9,012 nt of DNA from Clostridiaceae bacterium UBA6085 (GCA_002428605.1 DIXH01000032.1:1-9012); one strand, 5' to 3'. Shown: positions 1 to 7,175, numbered from the stretch's first letter. Made by a program: numbers and translations. Notes: generated from the sequence alone by a model not told the origin.

Positions 1-56
1 CACAACAGCTGGTATCCATACACTCCTCCAGGCGTTTCATGCAATCATGGCGCACC

Positions 57-146
57 TTAAGACATGACGATACCATCGCCCAGGTTCTCGACCCGGACAT
101 GCTCATCAAGAATTAACCTGTAAAGTCCAGCAACCTCTTGAATCAT
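57..146 (-). CDS. Candidate short reading frame, possibly the interrupted start of a gene running off the left edge
   Basis: A 29-codon frame starts with ATG at 146 and ends with TAA at 59-57. It is preceded by AAGGCG (154-159) with a 7-base gap and lies just downstream of a near-ideal promoter (-10 at 169-174), so translation starting here is credible. It begins MIQEVAGLYRLIL and ends GDGIVMS; I recognise no family. A second minus-strand frame overlaps it, opening with ATG at 106 and staying open to base 1. Its later part (VRHDCMKRLEECMD) looks like coding sequence. One possibility is a single gene split by a frameshift near 60-75. Others are a genuine small protein, a leader peptide, or chance frames in a structured 5' leader. 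The window ends too soon to decide. Confidence 0.25.
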   Translation of the reverse strand: MIQEVAGLYRLILDEHVRVENLGDGIVMS

Positions 147-168
147 CGCTGTTCGCCTTAACCATAAC

Positions 169-197
169 ATTATATGATATTACGATTATGGATTCAA
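169..197 (-). promoter_or_regulatory. Sigma-A-type promoter of the left-edge transcript (proximal)
   Basis: Read on the minus strand, the -35 is TTGAAT (192-197) and the -10 is a perfect TATAAT (169-174), with a 17-base spacer. The predicted start near 162 leaves just enough leader for the AAGGCG ribosome binding site before the ATG at 146. This is the best consensus match in the window. Confidence 0.65.
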
Positions 198-202
198 TAG
201 AA

Positions 203-232
203 TTTTTATGAATTATGGCTTTTTCATAAAAA
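203..232. repeat. AT-rich inverted repeat, possible operator
   Basis: Arms TTTTTATGAA (203-212) and TTCATAAAAA (223-232) are perfect 10-base complements around a 10-base centre. The repeat sits immediately upstream of the proximal -35 box and between the two promoter-like elements of the left-edge transcript, a position suited to a regulator. AT-rich inverted repeats also arise by chance in such spacers. Confidence 0.35.
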
Positions 233-255
233 ATATACTATGGCGCATCTTTTCT

Positions 256-284
256 ATTGTACAAAAAAACATTTGAACACGCAA
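256..284 (-). promoter_or_regulatory. Second, distal promoter-like element of the left-edge transcript
   Basis: Read on the minus strand, the -35 is TTGCGT (279-284) and the -10 is TACAAT (256-261), with a 17-base spacer. The -10 and the bases after it, GTACAATAGAAA, are identical over 12 bases to the -10 region of the ABC operon promoter (3827-3838). The -35 is weak, matching only in its TTG. Confidence 0.4.
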
Positions 285-393
285 GAAAATTTTAATTTAT
301 TTTTTTGAGCCGTGTTTTCACCATATTTCCAGCACTCATCTGCATGTTTTCCCTGATTTCCAGAACATCCAGCAAGCAGGCCTGACATAATAA
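285..393. other. AT-rich spacer without a recognisable gene
   Basis: This stretch lies between the ABC operon terminator and the distal left-edge promoter. It has runs of A and T around 285-306, and I find no open frame with a ribosome binding site. AACACG (276-281) and CGTGTT (311-316) could pair, but the 29-base gap makes this weak. Confidence 0.5.
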
Positions 394-426
394 AAATATC
401 CCTGCACCACTAATGCGGGGATATTT
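394..426 (-). terminator. Intrinsic terminator of the ABC exporter operon
   Basis: On the minus strand a 13-base stem (AAATATCCCCGCA with TGCAGGGATATTT, one mismatch or wobble) closes a 7-base loop and runs into a T-rich tail, TTTTTATT (389-396 on the plus strand as its complement). It begins 34 bases after the stop codon of the downstream ABC gene. Confidence 0.85.
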
Positions 427-459
427 CTGTCGTCTGTCAGATTTGCGTCCTGCAGTTGA

Positions 460-2109
460 TCAGGCTAAGGAAGTTCGCCCTGACTTATCCAATACCGATG
501 AGGCTCCTTTTCCCGATACCCTTATGATGTCATCGTAAAGTGATTTGTTCTCGTCAATTACCACATGGCTGACATTGATCACAGTAAGGTCCTCTATCAT
601 GAGTATTGTCCTCTCTATGTCCCTGGCTGTATTGTAATCCAGGCTCGCAAACGCCTCATCAAGAAGCAGTATGTCAGATTTGGACAGAAGAGCCCTCGCA
701 AGAGCTATCCTGCTCTTCTCTCCACCTGAAATGTTCCTGCCATTGTCTTCCAGCACCGTATCCAGACCATCAGGAAGGTTTGAAAGAAAATCCGAGAGCC
801 CGGCAGCCTTAGCCGCTGACTCGATGTCATCAGTCCCTGCCTCACGGTATAGAGTCAGGTTGTTTCTCAGGGTATCATCGAATATGAATATCCTTTGCTC
901 TACATTTGCAATGCGTCTGAACCAGCTGTCCTTGCGTATGCCCTTTAGCTTCATTCCATCCACAAGTATGTCGCCCTCATCCACATAGAAGTACTTCCTC
1001 AGAAGTCTCAGGAGTGTTGACTTGCCTCCTCCGCTTGGACCTACGACAAGGTACTTGCCTCCCTTCCTGAAGGAAAGGTCAAGGTTATTGAACACCTCAT
1101 TGTCGCCATACGCGAATCGGGCCTGCCTTATGTCTATCGTTTCATTGAAAGCATCGATATTGTCGGTCTCCGGATTTTCGCTGCTGTTTTTAAGGGATCC
1201 CTCGAGCGAACTGAAAAGTGGCTTTGATGAGATTATCTTTGGATACAGCTCGCCTGCCATCTGCAGAGGTCTGATCATCCTTTCAGAATTGTTGACGACA
1301 AGGATGACTCCTCCCAGCGTGATTTCTCCCTTAATGGCAAAATAGACTGAAGTCGCGATTATTCCCATGAACACGAGATTCATTGTCCCGTTCTGGAATG
1401 CATATATGTACGTGGAGTACTTGTCTATCTGGAAGCTCTTTTCCTGAAGCTTCCTGGACCTTTTACCGAAATCCTCAGTCACCTTTTCATAAAGGTTGTT
1501 GGCCCTCACGATCCTGAATGCATTAAGCACCTCGCTGGTGTATGTGGTATAGCCCTCATAGAGCTTGCTCCGTTCACCGTACAGCTTCTTCAGAGGTTTT
1601 GATACGACGCTTGAAAGCACACCCATAAACACAGTCAGGCCGATGATGAGGATCAGTATCCTTCCGCTTACACCAGCAATGATAACAGCAAACACGAAGA
1701 ACGATGCGAAGGCAAGGGAAAGCTCAAACAATGCATCGATGAAATTCGTATCTATAGTGTTCATGTCATTGGTTATGTTGGATACGTAACTGGCGCTGCT
1801 CTCGTTGTTGAATTCGTTGATGTTCTTCCTGAAGACCCTCTGAAGGTAATCCTTCTTCAGCCTCAGGTTGGCGTCTCTCCTGTAAAAGCCCTTGAGAACT
1901 GACAGGATCGTATTTGTGACAAGTACACCTACGGCAAGGATCGATATTATGGCAACTTCTCCCATGAAGCCTTCGCCGTTCCTGTAGAAGGCTATGTCTA
2001 TGATGCCCTTGATATGGAGGTTAAGGAATCCCTCGACAACGGCAGTGGCTATTCCGGAGATAAGCGCTATAGCCATCAGAGGCAAAGCCTTCAGGTATGA
2101 CTTCTTCAT
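460..2109 (-). CDS. ABC exporter half-transporter, membrane domain fused to ATPase (second subunit)
   Basis: This 549-residue protein has about six membrane segments (near 7-30, 52-74, 124-147, 150-170, 241-260, 264-285) followed by a nucleotide-binding domain from about 325. The ATPase motifs are complete: A-loop Tyr334, Walker A GPSGGGKST (357-365), Q-loop Gln405, signature ISGGE (460-464), Walker B LLLDE with Asp484 and catalytic Glu485, and H-loop His515. This is the type IV exporter fold (MsbA/BmrA-like), slightly shorter than the usual ~580 residues. The ATG overlaps the stop of the upstream half-transporter in ATGA, so the two are probably co-translated and form a heterodimer. The substrate cannot be read from the sequence. 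No C39 peptidase domain is present, so it is not a peptidase-type bacteriocin exporter. The residue after the H-loop His is Val (SHV), not the common Arg. Confidence 0.95.
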   Translation of the reverse strand: MKKSYLKALPLMAIALISGIATAVVEGFLNLHIKGIIDIAFYRNGEGFMGEVAIISILAVGVLVTNTILSVLKGFYRRDANLRLKKDYLQRVFRKNINEFNNESSASYVSNITNDMNTIDTNFIDALFELSLAFASFFVFAVIIAGVSGRILILIIGLTVFMGVLSSVVSKPLKKLYGERSKLYEGYTTYTSEVLNAFRIVRANNLYEKVTEDFGKRSRKLQEKSFQIDKYSTYIYAFQNGTMNLVFMGIIATSVYFAIKGEITLGGVILVVNNSERMIRPLQMAGELYPKIISSKPLFSSLEGSLKNSSENPETDNIDAFNETIDIRQARFAYGDNEVFNNLDLSFRKGGKYLVVGPSGGGKSTLLRLLRKYFYVDEGDILVDGMKLKGIRKDSWFRRIANVEQRIFIFDDTLRNNLTLYREAGTDDIESAAKAAGLSDFLSNLPDGLDTVLEDNGRNISGGEKSRIALARALLSKSDILLLDEAFASLDYNTARDIERTILMIEDLTVINVSHVVIDENKSLYDDIIRVSGKGASSVLDKSGRTSLA

Positions 2110-3746
2110 GCTTCCACCCCCGACAGGTACTCGGAGGTTGTCATTTCCTTTACCTTTCCGTTGACTATCTCAATGACATGGTCATACTTTTCCGTAACTC
2201 CCGGATAGAACCTGTGCGATACTGCTACAACTGTAGTATCAAGAGAAAGCACCGTATCCTCCACGAGCCTTCCAAGGGTTTCATCCAGTGCAGAGGTTAT
2301 CTCATCTGCGAAAAGTATATCCGGCTTCCTGATTATGGCCCTTGCTATAGAAATCCTCTGTCTCTCGCCTCCAGATATGTTCTTTCCGTTCTCCTCAATT
2401 ACCTCATCAAGGCCGTTGACCTTCGATGAGATGAAAGACTCGAGCCCTGCTCCCTTTACCGCCTCCATTACTTCCTCATCAGTATAAGGCTTGTAAAGGG
2501 CGATATTGTTCCTTATGGTATCCTCGAAAAGGAAGACGTCCTGATAGACGAAGCTTGCCTTTTCATTGAAGCTCTTCTCCGAGATCTCGGCAAGGTCATC
2601 TCCGTCTACAAGAACTGAGCCTTCCATCGGTTCAGCTACTTTTGACAGAAGGTTCATGAGTGTTGATTTTCCCGCACCGCTGGCACCCTTTACCAGGTAT
2701 TTCTTTCCTTTTTCGATACTGAACGAAGCATCCTTCAGTATCATCCTGTCACCATACGAAAAGGACAGACCTTCCGCATCAATAGAATTTCTGAAATTGA
2801 ACGGCTGAGTCCCGGATGTTCCCTCATCATCGTCCTTTGCAAGTATCCTTTCCACTACCTTCGCATGGGATTCGGCCTCGTTCATGAGAGGCATCGCTTC
2901 GGTTATGGGCCAGATCATCGAGTTAGCTATTGTCACCGTAAAGAATATCCTCGCAAGGTCAGCCCCATCCATCATGAATGAAAGCACATAAACAAGAAGC
3001 AGTATGAAGACGACCGTTCCGATAAGGAACGAGAACTTTCTCTGCCAGTATGTGAAAACAGCGAACCTGAACTTCTTCTTCTCCACACTGTCTACCTCTC
3101 TCATGGTGTTATGGAGGAACCTGTCTTCGATCCTGTTGAGCTTCAGTATTTCAAGCCCGGAAAAGGTGTTTGATACGCTTACCGTGAACTGTTCACTGCT
3201 TTTCTGAACCTCCGCCTGCATGGCTACAGTCTTTTTCTGGAACAGCCTGTTGATCCAGTATACGGCAACGGACAAAGCCAGCATCATGAGTGCCAGCCTC
3301 CAGTCCATGAATAGGAGTATAAGAAATGCGACGAAGTAAGTCGTCATCAGGAAAATGATGTTCAGTATCGAATAGAAGAAGCCGTTCTCGAAATTGTTGA
3401 TGTCATTCACAAGGTTTGATATGTACTCGCTCCTCAGCTTCCTGTTGAACGACCTGTAGGATTTGGTGATTATCGTATCAAAGGCTGCGTTCCTTACATA
3501 AAGAATCGTATCCTTCATGAATCCGATCCTCTTGAATCTGGAGAACACGAAGAGAAACTGTCCAAATACAGCCTGCGCAAGCATCAGCCCTATCAGCAGA
3601 TAGAACCTTCCCATATTCTTCGTCTGCACAAGTCCGACCAGGTTGGCGAAGATCATATTGCTGACTATGACATCCTCCACAAAAAGCGTGGATGCCAGCA
3701 CATATATTATGAATGCCCTCTTGTTCCTTAGCAGTATCTCTTTCAT
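2106..3746 (-). CDS. ABC exporter half-transporter, membrane domain fused to ATPase (first subunit)
   Basis: This 546-residue protein has about six membrane segments (near 10-34, 46-69, 123-145, 147-167, 238-258, 263-285), then a nucleotide-binding domain from about 322. It carries A-loop Tyr331, Walker A GASGAGKST (354-362), Q-loop Gln402, signature ISGGE (457-461), Walker B ILFADE with Asp481 and Glu482, D-loop SALD and H-loop His511. It is expected to sit in the cytoplasmic membrane and couple ATP hydrolysis to efflux, paired with the product of the overlapping next gene. The two halves share the unusual ENGKNISGGE/DNGRNISGGE stretch, which suggests an old duplication, but their membrane domains differ clearly. 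The ATG at 3746 has GTGAGG seven bases upstream. It is first in a two-gene operon with its own promoter. The substrate is unknown; multidrug, lipid or peptide export are all possible. Confidence 0.95.
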   Translation of the reverse strand: MKEILLRNKRAFIIYVLASTLFVEDVIVSNMIFANLVGLVQTKNMGRFYLLIGLMLAQAVFGQFLFVFSRFKRIGFMKDTILYVRNAAFDTIITKSYRSFNRKLRSEYISNLVNDINNFENGFFYSILNIIFLMTTYFVAFLILLFMDWRLALMMLALSVAVYWINRLFQKKTVAMQAEVQKSSEQFTVSVSNTFSGLEILKLNRIEDRFLHNTMREVDSVEKKKFRFAVFTYWQRKFSFLIGTVVFILLLVYVLSFMMDGADLARIFFTVTIANSMIWPITEAMPLMNEAESHAKVVERILAKDDDEGTSGTQPFNFRNSIDAEGLSFSYGDRMILKDASFSIEKGKKYLVKGASGAGKSTLMNLLSKVAEPMEGSVLVDGDDLAEISEKSFNEKASFVYQDVFLFEDTIRNNIALYKPYTDEEVMEAVKGAGLESFISSKVNGLDEVIEENGKNISGGERQRISIARAIIRKPDILFADEITSALDETLGRLVEDTVLSLDTTVVAVSHRFYPGVTEKYDHVIEIVNGKVKEMTTSEYLSGVEA

Positions 3747-3753
3747 CAGTAAA

Positions 3754-3759
3754 CCTCAC
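3754..3759 (-). promoter_or_regulatory. Ribosome binding site of the first ABC gene
   Basis: GTGAGG on the minus strand lies 7 bases before the ATG at 3746 and fixes that start. Confidence 0.75.
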
Positions 3760-3831
3760 TTAGCTGCATTTTCCTGTCACAACACGCATGATATCAGAAA
3801 CTTAACCGAAAATGTTTACAATCCAATTTCT

Positions 3832-3859
3832 ATTGTACTCATATATCCTGCAATGTCAC
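3832..3859 (-). promoter_or_regulatory. Promoter of the ABC exporter operon
   Basis: On the minus strand the -35 is GTGACA (3854-3859), five of six to consensus, and the -10 is TACAAT (3832-3837), five of six, with a 16-base spacer. The predicted start near 3825 gives a leader of about 80 bases, and no clear attenuator is visible in it. Confidence 0.6.
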
Positions 3860-3890
3860 ATACTTCATGAGATTTTAATATTCATAAACT

Positions 3891-3914
3891 AAAAAGACAG
3901 GTCGCCCTGTCTTT
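3891..3914 (-). terminator. Intrinsic terminator of the HAD-MBL operon
   Basis: On the minus strand AAAGACAGG pairs with CCTGTCTTT around a 4-base loop and ends in TTTTT. It begins two bases after the MBL stop codon. The ABC operon promoter follows 32 bases later. Confidence 0.85.
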
Positions 3915-3915
3915 A

Positions 3916-4650
3916 TCAGATCTCTCCCAACAGCTCCAGGTCTTCCCGGAGGTAGCCAAGCACATATTCCTTTGACCTTGGTTCATCATGCCCATGAACC
4001 CCAATTTCAAAATCAAGCCACTCAAGTGCTTCAATGAGCATCCCGAGCTTTTCCCTATGGTGGCTCCCTGTACTGTTGTGGAAATCCTCTGAAGTTATAT
4101 CGCCTAGGAACACTACCTTCTCCTCCGGTACATAGACTATAATGCTGTCTTCAGAATGGGAGTTCGGAAGCTTCATAAGGATGCACGTCACTCCTCCAAG
4201 GTCAAATTCAAGTATTCCGTCAAATATGATGTCTGCTGTCCTTACGTCAATCCTCGAACGGTCCGGATATTCCCTTCTTATGTTCTCATCGCAGAACAGG
4301 ATATCTTCCCCTGTCTCAATTCTTCTTGCCATCGACCTGTCGGTCCATTCCCAGGTCGTCATCTCAATAAGCTTCAGGTTGGTTTCCAGGTTAGCAACTG
4401 ACACTGCATCTATTCCACACATCCCGTAACAATGGTCCCAGTGCCAGTGCGTTATGGCCACATACCTCGGATATGGCAGCCCGCAACGAACCAATCCATC
4501 AAGCATCAGAGCCGCATGCTCTCTTGAGTTGCCGGCGTCTACCATCAGTGAAGATTTTTCCCCTGAAATGTAGCCGAGCACAGGCCTGTCTGTCTTCTCA
4601 TCGGCTTCTTGATACCATATCCTTTCCGTGAGCCTCTTCAAAGTATCCAC
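3916..4650 (-). CDS. Metallo-beta-lactamase-fold hydrolase
   Basis: This 244-residue cytoplasmic protein (no signal peptide) has the MBL metal-site motifs in order: D38 in the VDAG strand end, HWHWDH at 68-73 (His68, His70, Asp72, His73), His165 in PNSHSED, Asp184 in FLGDI, and a final His in HGH (219-221, most likely His221). The set is complete for a two-metal hydrolase, but the substrate of this broad superfamily cannot be inferred. True beta-lactamase activity is unlikely without a signal peptide. Translation starts at GTG, with GGAAGAGG just upstream. The start lies 13 bases inside the upstream HAD gene, so the two are probably translationally coupled. The tryptophans interleaved in the metal motif (HWHWDH) are less common than small or polar residues there. 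ATG starts further in would cut the first beta strand, which supports GTG. Confidence 0.9.
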   Translation of the reverse strand: MDTLKRLTERIWYQEADEKTDRPVLGYISGEKSSLMVDAGNSREHAALMLDGLVRCGLPYPRYVAITHWHWDHCYGMCGIDAVSVANLETNLKLIEMTTWEWTDRSMARRIETGEDILFCDENIRREYPDRSRIDVRTADIIFDGILEFDLGGVTCILMKLPNSHSEDSIIVYVPEEKVVFLGDITSEDFHNSTGSHHREKLGMLIEALEWLDFEIGVHGHDEPRSKEYVLGYLREDLELLGEI

Positions 4651-5297
4651 GATGCCTCTTCCAGAACAGAAGGCACGTCCGCAAGGCTCGGAACTATCCT
4701 GTATGCAATTTTGGTGATCTCTTCATCAGGCAGGGTGAAATCAGGAACGAATATGCACCTCATGCCTGCACTTATCGCACCATATAGCCCGGTCCTGGAA
4801 TCTTCAAGGACGATCGAATTCTCATTCTTTGCTCCTGCAATTTCTGCAGCTCTAAGGAATATCTCCGGATCAGGCTTCCCCCTGCTTATCTGGTCACCTG
4901 TAACCATTCCATCGATCCTGTCCTTAAGGCCCAGCTTCTCAACTATGAATTCTGCACGTGATCTGTGCGAAGACGTAGCAACCACCTTTCCATAGCCATT
5001 TTCATCCAGATAATCGAACAGCTCAAACAGTCCCGGCATGGGATCCAGCTTTTCCTCGATCATCCTCTGAGCCAGGTCGATCTTCTTGACGAACAGTTCG
5101 TCCACCGGTACTCCTTCTCCGTACATGCCCTTTATAATTACTGCAATATCCCTGTTGTTCTTGCCCAGAGTGAAGTCGAATTCCTTTCTGGTGAAATCAA
5201 CCCCAATCTCCTTCATGACCTCACGCCATGCCCTATATGATACTGTCTCAGTATCAACCATAAGTCCGTCCATATCGAATATCACAAGCCTGTCCAT
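4638..5297 (-). CDS. HAD-superfamily hydrolase, beta-phosphoglucomutase-like
   Basis: The 219-residue product has the four HAD motifs: DMDG at 8-11 (nucleophile Asp8, acid/base Asp10), motif II around Thr108-Ser110 in VVATSSHRS, Lys141 in RGKPDPEIF, and Glu165-Asp166 in VLEDS. An alpha-helical cap fills about residues 16-85, as in the PGM-like branch (phosphoglycolate phosphatase, beta-phosphoglucomutase and sugar-phosphatase types). It most likely dephosphorylates or isomerises a small phosphorylated metabolite in the cytoplasm; the substrate is unknown. I chose ATG at 5297 because GGGAGTGGG lies 6-8 bases before it. The in-frame GTG at 5312 would put this ribosome binding site inside the gene. 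It is first of two genes, and its last 13 bases overlap the MBL gene. Confidence 0.92.
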   Translation of the reverse strand: MDRLVIFDMDGLMVDTETVSYRAWREVMKEIGVDFTRKEFDFTLGKNNRDIAVIIKGMYGEGVPVDELFVKKIDLAQRMIEEKLDPMPGLFELFDYLDENGYGKVVATSSHRSRAEFIVEKLGLKDRIDGMVTGDQISRGKPDPEIFLRAAEIAGAKNENSIVLEDSRTGLYGAISAGMRCIFVPDFTLPDEEITKIAYRIVPSLADVPSVLEEASWIL

Positions 5298-5335
5298 ATA
5301 TCCCACTCCCACAAAATTACTAGTTTACTTAGCTA

Positions 5336-5344
5336 ATTGTACCA
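5336..5344 (-). promoter_or_regulatory. Extended -10 promoter of the HAD-MBL operon
   Basis: The minus strand reads TGGTACAAT, an extended -10 (TGn plus TACAAT), 38 bases before the ATG at 5297. The -35 candidate, AAAACA at 18 bases, is weak, which fits extended -10 promoters. Just after it lie two short palindromes, TTAGCTAA and ACTAGT. Confidence 0.5.
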
Positions 5345-5413
5345 TAAGGTAATGTCCTGTGTTTTCAACATTTGATCATCATTTCTGACTATGGACAGCA
5401 AGGATAAAATGAG

Positions 5414-5459
5414 CGCAAATACAGGGAGCAGCTCATTCAATGCGCTCCCTGTATTTGTG
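5414..5459 (-). terminator. Terminator-like hairpin after the Big_5-bearing protease gene
   Basis: CGCAAATACAGGGAGC (5414-5429) pairs with GCTCCCTGTATTTGTG (5444-5459) over 16 positions with one mismatch or wobble, around a 14-base loop. On the minus strand it follows the protease stop by 10 bases. The tail (GCGCTCATTTTATCC) has only a short T run, so it may work mainly as a 3' stabiliser or be a modest terminator. Confidence 0.65.
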
Positions 5460-5469
5460 TTCATAAATG

Positions 5470-7167
5470 CTATTTTCCGGTAGTAAATGTAACTATCCAT
5501 GGTACTTCATTATGGTTCTCAGCCGCATCCTTCACAGCCCCGGGACTCACAGTCAGAGTGTACTTAGTGTATGGAGCCAGAAAAAGCTCCGGGTCAATGA
5601 CAATCTTTGCCCCATCTGTTGAAGAAACAATGGCTACTGACTCTGAGGAAATGGTTTTTACCAGACTTATTTTGGTTGGATCCTCTATGAATATTCCTTC
5701 ACTATAGGTCACCACAAGATAGTTTGCCTTCTTGAAGTTCTTTGCTCCATCAGCCGGTACAGATGATATTGCATATGGAGCCACAGTATCACCAACCGGA
5801 GGAGGATCAACAATAGTTCCGTCTGCAAGTTTCAGAGCCTCCATTGCATTGACCATTCCACCTGTCACAGTTTTTCCAGCTAGTGATACAAGTGGGTTTG
5901 CTATCGCTGACTTCATGATGATATCCTTAACTGCAGCAGTATCAAGAGTTCCATTCACTCCCATCACAAGTGCTGTAACTCCGGTTACATGCGGAGCAGC
6001 CATTGAGGTTCCACTCATGTACATATAGCCATTATTAGGGTACGTACTTGCAATATTCACGCCGGGTGCCCCAACATCAACTCTTGTCAATCCATAGTTT
6101 GAGAAGGAAGCAAGTGCTCCTTTGTTGTCAACTGCAGCAACTGAAATTATGTTTGCACAGTCATATGATGCCGGGTAGCTTGCGACCCTGTCAATATTCC
6201 TCTTGCTGTTACCGGCAGCCACTATGAATGGTTTAGCAAATCCATTGATGGCAGTCCTTAGCGCTTCATCATAAACTCCACCGCCCCATGAATTGTTGGA
6301 TAGATCGGCTCCATTATTTTTCGCGTAGTAGATTGCTTCTATGGCATCCGCAGTTGTTCCCCCATTAGCACCGAGGAACTTAAGGGACATGATCTTGACA
6401 TTTGGAGCGATGCCTATTACTCCGATCGTATTATCTGCCGCTGCTATAGTTCCTGAAACATGTGTAGCGTGCCCATCTTCTTCCACATCAACGAATACAT
6501 TCGGAGTATTGTTCACGAAATTCCATCCGTTTATGTCATCAACATATGAGTTACCATCGTCATCAACCCCAGGTTTACCGTTTAATTCAGCAGTATTCAC
6601 CCACATCTTGCCAGCAAGGTCAGGGTGGCTGGTATCTACACCGGTGTCTATGACGGCTACTACAACCTCACCAATAGCACTACCTAAACTGCTCCAGGCT
6701 TCAGGAGCATCGATGTCGACATCATTGACTCCTGTGATGTTAAGTATAGGCTGACCTGTATTATTAAGGCCCCACAATAATCCATAATGCGCATCATCTG
6801 AAGGCTGGACATCAACCGTAGGATAGTAAATGTAATTCGGTTGCGCATTCCTCACCATCGGATCGAACGCTACCTTTGCCTTTGCCTGTGCTACAGTGAG
6901 CCCCTTGGGAATCATTACCAGTTCAGTGTTATCAAGCGGCAGATCCTCAATTTTTGTTAGTGCATGCTTTTCCCTTATCTTTACCTTATCGAAGATGCTG
7001 GCTGACTTGGCGTATGTGACAAGCAGTTCGCCTTCCACATATTGTGGCTTACCGCTTGAATCAGAAGCTGGAAGTGACCTGATCTCTGATGCGGCTGCGA
7101 TTACTGAAGACGATATGAATAATGCGGCGATAATTGAGCTTAACAGTAGTTTCATTTTGCCTTTCAT
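5470..7167 (-). CDS. Secreted S8 (subtilisin-like) serine protease with C-terminal Big_5 domain
   Basis: The 565-residue precursor starts with a Sec signal peptide (cleavage near Ala26). Next are a fervidolysin-like inhibitory prodomain (about 41-116), an S8 catalytic domain (about 150-447), a proline-containing linker (about 452-460), and a Big_5 Ig-like domain to the end (461-563). The catalytic triad is Asp174 (VIDTGVD), His233 (DGHATHVSGT) and Ser388 (GTSMAAPH), with oxyanion Asn320 (AAGN). A calcium-loop-like segment DDDGNSYVDD lies at 202-211. The His motif reads HAT where the family has HGT. No LPXTG or SLH anchor is seen, so a secreted enzyme is likely, with Big_5 perhaps binding a surface or substrate. 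It is a close paralogue of the protease gene upstream. The ATG at 7167 has GAGGGGG eight bases before it; the next ATG (codon 5) does not. Confidence 0.96.
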   Translation of the reverse strand: MKGKMKLLLSSIIAALFISSSVIAAASEIRSLPASDSSGKPQYVEGELLVTYAKSASIFDKVKIREKHALTKIEDLPLDNTELVMIPKGLTVAQAKAKVAFDPMVRNAQPNYIYYPTVDVQPSDDAHYGLLWGLNNTGQPILNITGVNDVDIDAPEAWSSLGSAIGEVVVAVIDTGVDTSHPDLAGKMWVNTAELNGKPGVDDDGNSYVDDINGWNFVNNTPNVFVDVEEDGHATHVSGTIAAADNTIGVIGIAPNVKIMSLKFLGANGGTTADAIEAIYYAKNNGADLSNNSWGGGVYDEALRTAINGFAKPFIVAAGNSKRNIDRVASYPASYDCANIISVAAVDNKGALASFSNYGLTRVDVGAPGVNIASTYPNNGYMYMSGTSMAAPHVTGVTALVMGVNGTLDTAAVKDIIMKSAIANPLVSLAGKTVTGGMVNAMEALKLADGTIVDPPPVGDTVAPYAISSVPADGAKNFKKANYLVVTYSEGIFIEDPTKISLVKTISSESVAIVSSTDGAKIVIDPELFLAPYTKYTLTVSPGAVKDAAENHNEVPWIVTFTTGK

Positions 7168-7175
7168 CCTGAGTT

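Noticed and set aside
460..3746. The ABC pair as a dedicated bacteriocin or peptide-maturation exporter linked to the nearby proteases.
   Set aside because: No C39 peptidase domain, precursor peptide or modification enzyme is present. The proteases are Sec-exported and lie beyond an unrelated operon, so no functional link is supported.
3916..4650. The MBL protein as an antibiotic-resistance beta-lactamase.
   Set aside because: It lacks a signal peptide and is coupled to a HAD phosphatase. The HxHxDH fold is shared by many unrelated hydrolases.
5298..5312. GTG at 5312 as the start of the HAD hydrolase.
   Set aside because: The purine-rich GGGAGTGGG lies within that extension and is well placed for ATG 5297. 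The extra five residues precede the usual HAD N-terminus.
6341..6754. Long plus-strand open frames opposite the protease, ABC and hydrolase genes (the longest 137 codons at 6341-6754).
   Set aside because: They lie antisense to genes with full catalytic motifs, lack ribosome binding sites and show no domain pattern. Their openness follows from the codon use of the real genes.
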